64,000 nucleotides of DNA from Kuafuiihalomonas sp964473255 (lineage in GTDB: Bacteria; Myxococcota; Kuafuiibacteriia; Kuafuiibacteriales; Kuafuiibacteriaceae), in NCBI GenBank assembly GCA_964473255.1, contig CAYYOT010000020.1:3333-67332 (forward strand), written 5' to 3'. Below, in pieces: positions 61,645-64,000 of the stretch; within the stretch, counting starts at the first letter, position 1; each line of letters begins with the position of its first letter. Under the pieces are notes generated by a model, which worked only from the letters and a program-made list of their open reading frames with translations, ran no database searches and was not told the DNA's origin. The position numbers and the translations under genes were made by a program.

Positions 61645-63270
61645 ATGACACCGACCATCGCTCAGCTGCTGGCGGTCAGCTTCACCGTCGCGGTGCTGGG
61701 GCTCTTGGCTCTCATATGGGCCATCGCTCGGGCGCAGTTCGCCGACCTCGATAAGGGGGCACGGGTCATCTTCCGCCCTGGCGAGGAGGGCCGGGTCGAG
61801 GATCCGACCGCGGATCTCGAATCGCTTCAGCGATCCGTCGCTTCCCACCAAGAGATCGCCGTGAGCGACGAGCAGCTGCGGCAGCGTAGCATCGCGGACG
61901 CATCGTCCCGTTGGCCCGTCCTGTTGTTCACCGGCTCGGCGATATTTTGGCTTCTCCTCGGCTCCGTGGCCGGTCTGATGGCGTCACTCAAGTTCAACTA
62001 TCCGGACTGGCTCGTCGAGCAGCCAGCCCTTACTTTTGGTCGCCTTCGGCCCGTCCACCTGAACGTGGTCGCCTACGGTTGGCTGAGCATGGCCGGTATC
62101 GGGACCGCGCTCTGGCTCTTGCCACGAACGCTGCGAACTCCGCTGCGGGGTGGTGAGTTCGCGGTCGCGGGCAGCATCGTCTGGAACGTTGGCATGGTTC
62201 TGGGCGTGGGAGCGCTGCTTGGCGGCTGGAGCGACGGGATCGAGTGGCTCGAGTTTCCCTGGCAGCTCGACGGCCTCTTCGTCGTCGCTGGAGGGCTAGC
62301 CGGCGTACCGCTCTTGCTGACGCTCCGACAGCGCAACGTCGAGCATCTCTATGTCTCGACCTGGTACATCGCCGCAGCCTTGGTCTGGTTCCCGCTGCTG
62401 TTCCTGTTTGCAAACCTCCCCGGGGTCCACTTCGGAGTGGAGCACGCTCTGGTGAACTGGTGGTTCGCCCATAACGTTTTGGGCCTCTGGTTCACGCCGC
62501 TCGCCCTGGCTGCGGCCTACTATCTGATTCCGAAGATCGTAGGGCGACCCATCTACAGCTATCAGCTCTCTCTTCTGGGGTTTTGGGCCTTGGCGCTCTT
62601 TTACAGTCAGGTCGGCGTCCACCATTTGATCGGGGGCCCCGTCCCGACGTGGGTCGTCACGCTGTCGATCGTCACCAGCGTGGCGATGGTTGTGCCGGTC
62701 GTCGCCGTGGCCGTGAATCACCATCTGACCGTAGCGGGGCGTTTTCGCGCGCTGCGCCATTCCCCGGTCCTGCGCTTCGTCGTGTCCGGAGCCATGATGT
62801 ACACGCTCGTCAGCCTGCAAGGCTCACTGACGTCGCTCCGCTCCGTCAATACGCTGACCCACTTCACCCACTACACCGTGGCGCACGCTCACGCCGGCGC
62901 ATATGGGTTCGCGAGCTTCATCTTCTTCGGGGCGATGTACTTCTATCTACCGCGGCTAACGGGGACGGAGTGGCCGTCGAAGCGCTTGATCGACGTTCAC
63001 TTGGGGCTGATCCTCTTGGGCTTCGGCGTCTACTTCATCTTCTTGTCCGTCGGTGGCCTGCTCCAGGGCGCCGCGATGCTCGATGAATCGATACCTTTCA
63101 TCGAGTCGGTCACGGTCACAAAGCCTTACCTGGTGGCGCGAACTATCGGCGGCTCACTCATGACTCTGGGGCATCTCGTCTTCGCCGTTCATTGCCTGCT
63201 CTTGGTCTCCCCCTACCGGCGCGAGCAGCGGCGAGGTCCTTCTCCCTGGCTGCAGGCGGAGGCTGCATGA
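61645..63270 (+). CDS. ccoN: cbb3-type cytochrome c oxidase subunit I with N-terminal CcoS-like segment
   Basis: 541 residues from the ATG reading MTPTIAQ; an upstream frame adds a Cys-rich leader and is not favoured. Residues 1-50 hold one helix then IARAQFADLDKGARVIFR, matching CcoS, the small protein that helps copper insertion into cbb3, here fused to CcoN. Heme and copper His: RPVHLNVVAYGW, WWFAHNVLGLWFTP (CuB), GVHHLIGGPVPTW (CuB pair) and THYTVAHAHAGAYGF. It is the catalytic subunit reducing O2 with high affinity. Overlaps ccoO by 4 bases. Confidence 0.92.
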   Translation: MTPTIAQLLAVSFTVAVLGLLALIWAIARAQFADLDKGARVIFRPGEEGRVEDPTADLESLQRSVASHQEIAVSDEQLRQRSIADASSRWPVLLFTGSAIFWLLLGSVAGLMASLKFNYPDWLVEQPALTFGRLRPVHLNVVAYGWLSMAGIGTALWLLPRTLRTPLRGGEFAVAGSIVWNVGMVLGVGALLGGWSDGIEWLEFPWQLDGLFVVAGGLAGVPLLLTLRQRNVEHLYVSTWYIAAALVWFPLLFLFANLPGVHFGVEHALVNWWFAHNVLGLWFTPLALAAAYYLIPKIVGRPIYSYQLSLLGFWALALFYSQVGVHHLIGGPVPTWVVTLSIVTSVAMVVPVVAVAVNHHLTVAGRFRALRHSPVLRFVVSGAMMYTLVSLQGSLTSLRSVNTLTHFTHYTVAHAHAGAYGFASFIFFGAMYFYLPRLTGTEWPSKRLIDVHLGLILLGFGVYFIFLSVGGLLQGAAMLDESIPFIESVTVTKPYLVARTIGGSLMTLGHLVFAVHCLLLVSPYRREQRRGPSPWLQAEAA

Positions 63271-63881
63271 AGCGCATGCTCTCGAGCGAAGCCTTGGGTG
63301 TCATCGTCGGTGCGGCTGTGATCCTGCTCTTCGCCTGCTTCGCGCTGGTCCTCGCTCCGTACCTACAGCTGCGCGATGCCCCCAGCCCGCGGGGTTTGAA
63401 GCCCTACACCGAGTCGCAGCTTCGAGGGCGAGATCAGTACGTGGGTCTGGGCTGCGTGTACTGTCACAGTCAACAGCCGCGGGCACCGAGTCAGGCGCCG
63501 GACCGTGCCCGGGGCTGGGGCCGCCCGAGCATTCCTGGCGACTACACCAACGACTATCCTCATCTCTTGGGAACGATGCGGACGGGGCCAGATCTCTTCA
63601 ATATCGGAGCTCGACAGCCTTCGCAGACCTGGCATCTACTGCATCTGTACCAGCCGCGAGCCGTCGAGTCGGAAAGCATCATGCCCGCATTCCCGTTTCT
63701 GTTCGAGGTCGTGGATGAGCCGTCGCCCGGCGCGGTGACGGTCACCGTACCCCAGCCTTGGGGACCCGAATCGGGGACGGTCGTCGCCAAACGAGAGGCC
63801 CTCGACCTCGTCGCGTACCTCATCGCGCTCGACCACACCTACGACATATCGAGAGAAGACTTGCGAAAGGACATGCCTTGA
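63267..63881 (+). CDS. ccoO: cbb3-type oxidase mono-heme cytochrome c subunit (CcoO)
   Basis: 204 residues from the ATG overlapping the ccoN stop. One membrane helix (about 8-35) is followed by a cytochrome c domain with GCVYCHSQQPR (CxxCH heme site) and RTGPDLFNIGAR, and a likely Met ligand in SESIMPAFPFLF, as in CcoO. It passes electrons from c-type cytochromes to CcoN in the periplasm. The stop overlaps the next gene (TTGA). Confidence 0.92.
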   Translation: MKRMLSSEALGVIVGAAVILLFACFALVLAPYLQLRDAPSPRGLKPYTESQLRGRDQYVGLGCVYCHSQQPRAPSQAPDRARGWGRPSIPGDYTNDYPHLLGTMRTGPDLFNIGARQPSQTWHLLHLYQPRAVESESIMPAFPFLFEVVDEPSPGAVTVTVPQPWGPESGTVVAKREALDLVAYLIALDHTYDISREDLRKDMP

Positions 63882-64000
63882 ACGAACTGAATCGGGCCGC
63901 ACTCGAGCGCGAGCAGACCGAGCCCCAGGAGACTCCCCGCGGACTGCCCCTTCTGGTCGCGGTGCTCTTGGGCGTCATCGGGGCTTGGGGCTCGACCTAC
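63878..64000 (+). CDS. Start of a further cbb3 oxidase operon gene (cut by window)
   Basis: Only 41 codons are visible from a TTG overlapping the ccoO stop. A polar Glu-rich N-terminus is followed by a membrane helix (LLVAVLLGVIGAWGSTY). This fits the anchor of a cytochrome c subunit such as CcoP, or another small oxidase subunit; no heme site is within the window. Confidence 0.6.
   Translation, partial: MNELNRAALEREQTEPQETPRGLPLLVAVLLGVIGAWGSTY

Overview
This is a 64 kb, GC-rich stretch of a bacterial chromosome. It has dense, head-to-tail gene packing with many 1-11 base overlaps, and GTG and TTG starts are common. FG-GAP and RHS surface proteins, many lipoproteins, hybrid histidine kinases, an NtrC-type regulator, a CarA/CarH-like MerR regulator and a xanthorhodopsin-type pump together suggest a marine or aquatic member of the Myxococcota (former Deltaproteobacteria). 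That placement is an inference from gene content, not from a marker gene. I found no rRNA, tRNA, CRISPR array or complete insertion sequence.

Layout. 1-4275 (minus): a B12-binding protein with a CarH-type photosensory motif, followed by two hybrid histidine kinases, the second cut by the window edge. 4340-6452: an HxxxDG acyltransferase-like protein and NudC. 6504-12765: a vitamin B12 acquisition locus, with btuCDF on the minus strand and, divergently, a cobalamin riboswitch, a BtuB-like receptor and a propeller-like lipoprotein. 12789-20125: a PHP/PolX protein with a ruined polymerase site, HemN, a sensor kinase/NtrC pair, a Cys-rich lipoprotein and phosphoglycerate mutase. 20129-26470: a rhomboid-like/PEGA membrane protein, a four-gene Mla/MCE lipid transport operon and an ECF sigma factor. 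26609-35600: a glutathione S-transferase, then a tightly coupled operon of a DUF2911 protein, bacillithiol synthesis genes (bshC, bshB, bshA), a large secreted PIG-L protein, a 42-residue membrane peptide and a sodium:solute symporter. 35609-39800: a GT2/GtrA glycosyltransferase, a broken GST, a membrane protein, YceI and an IS3 remnant. 39800-50564 (minus): a five-gene FG-GAP / lipoprotein / RHS-RTX / RHS-Hint-toxin / immunity operon. 50952-52572: a frameshifted envelope protein and a metallopeptidase lipoprotein. 52621-56846: a phototrophy cluster (proton-pumping rhodopsin, small membrane protein, lycopene cyclase, Blh retinal-forming dioxygenase) with a divergent MerR regulator. 57001-61012: 2-oxoacid dehydrogenase E1 alpha and beta, and a PMT-like glycosyltransferase. 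61126-61483: fragments of dead genes. 61645-64000: a cbb3-type oxidase operon whose CcoN carries a CcoS-like N-terminus.

Two themes tie the window together. One is light: a rhodopsin with the Gly that opens a carotenoid fenestration, the enzymes for beta-carotene and retinal beside it, a CarH-family regulator and a second B12 photoreceptor-like protein. The other is cobalamin: a complete import route under a riboswitch and a B12 sensor wired to kinases. The most unusual items are the stand-alone W-x9-EH cobalamin protein with its hybrid kinases, the RHS-RTX/Hint toxin operon, the bacillithiol operon that continues into a periplasmic PIG-L/symporter module, and the MerR regulator whose B12 fold has lost its ligands.
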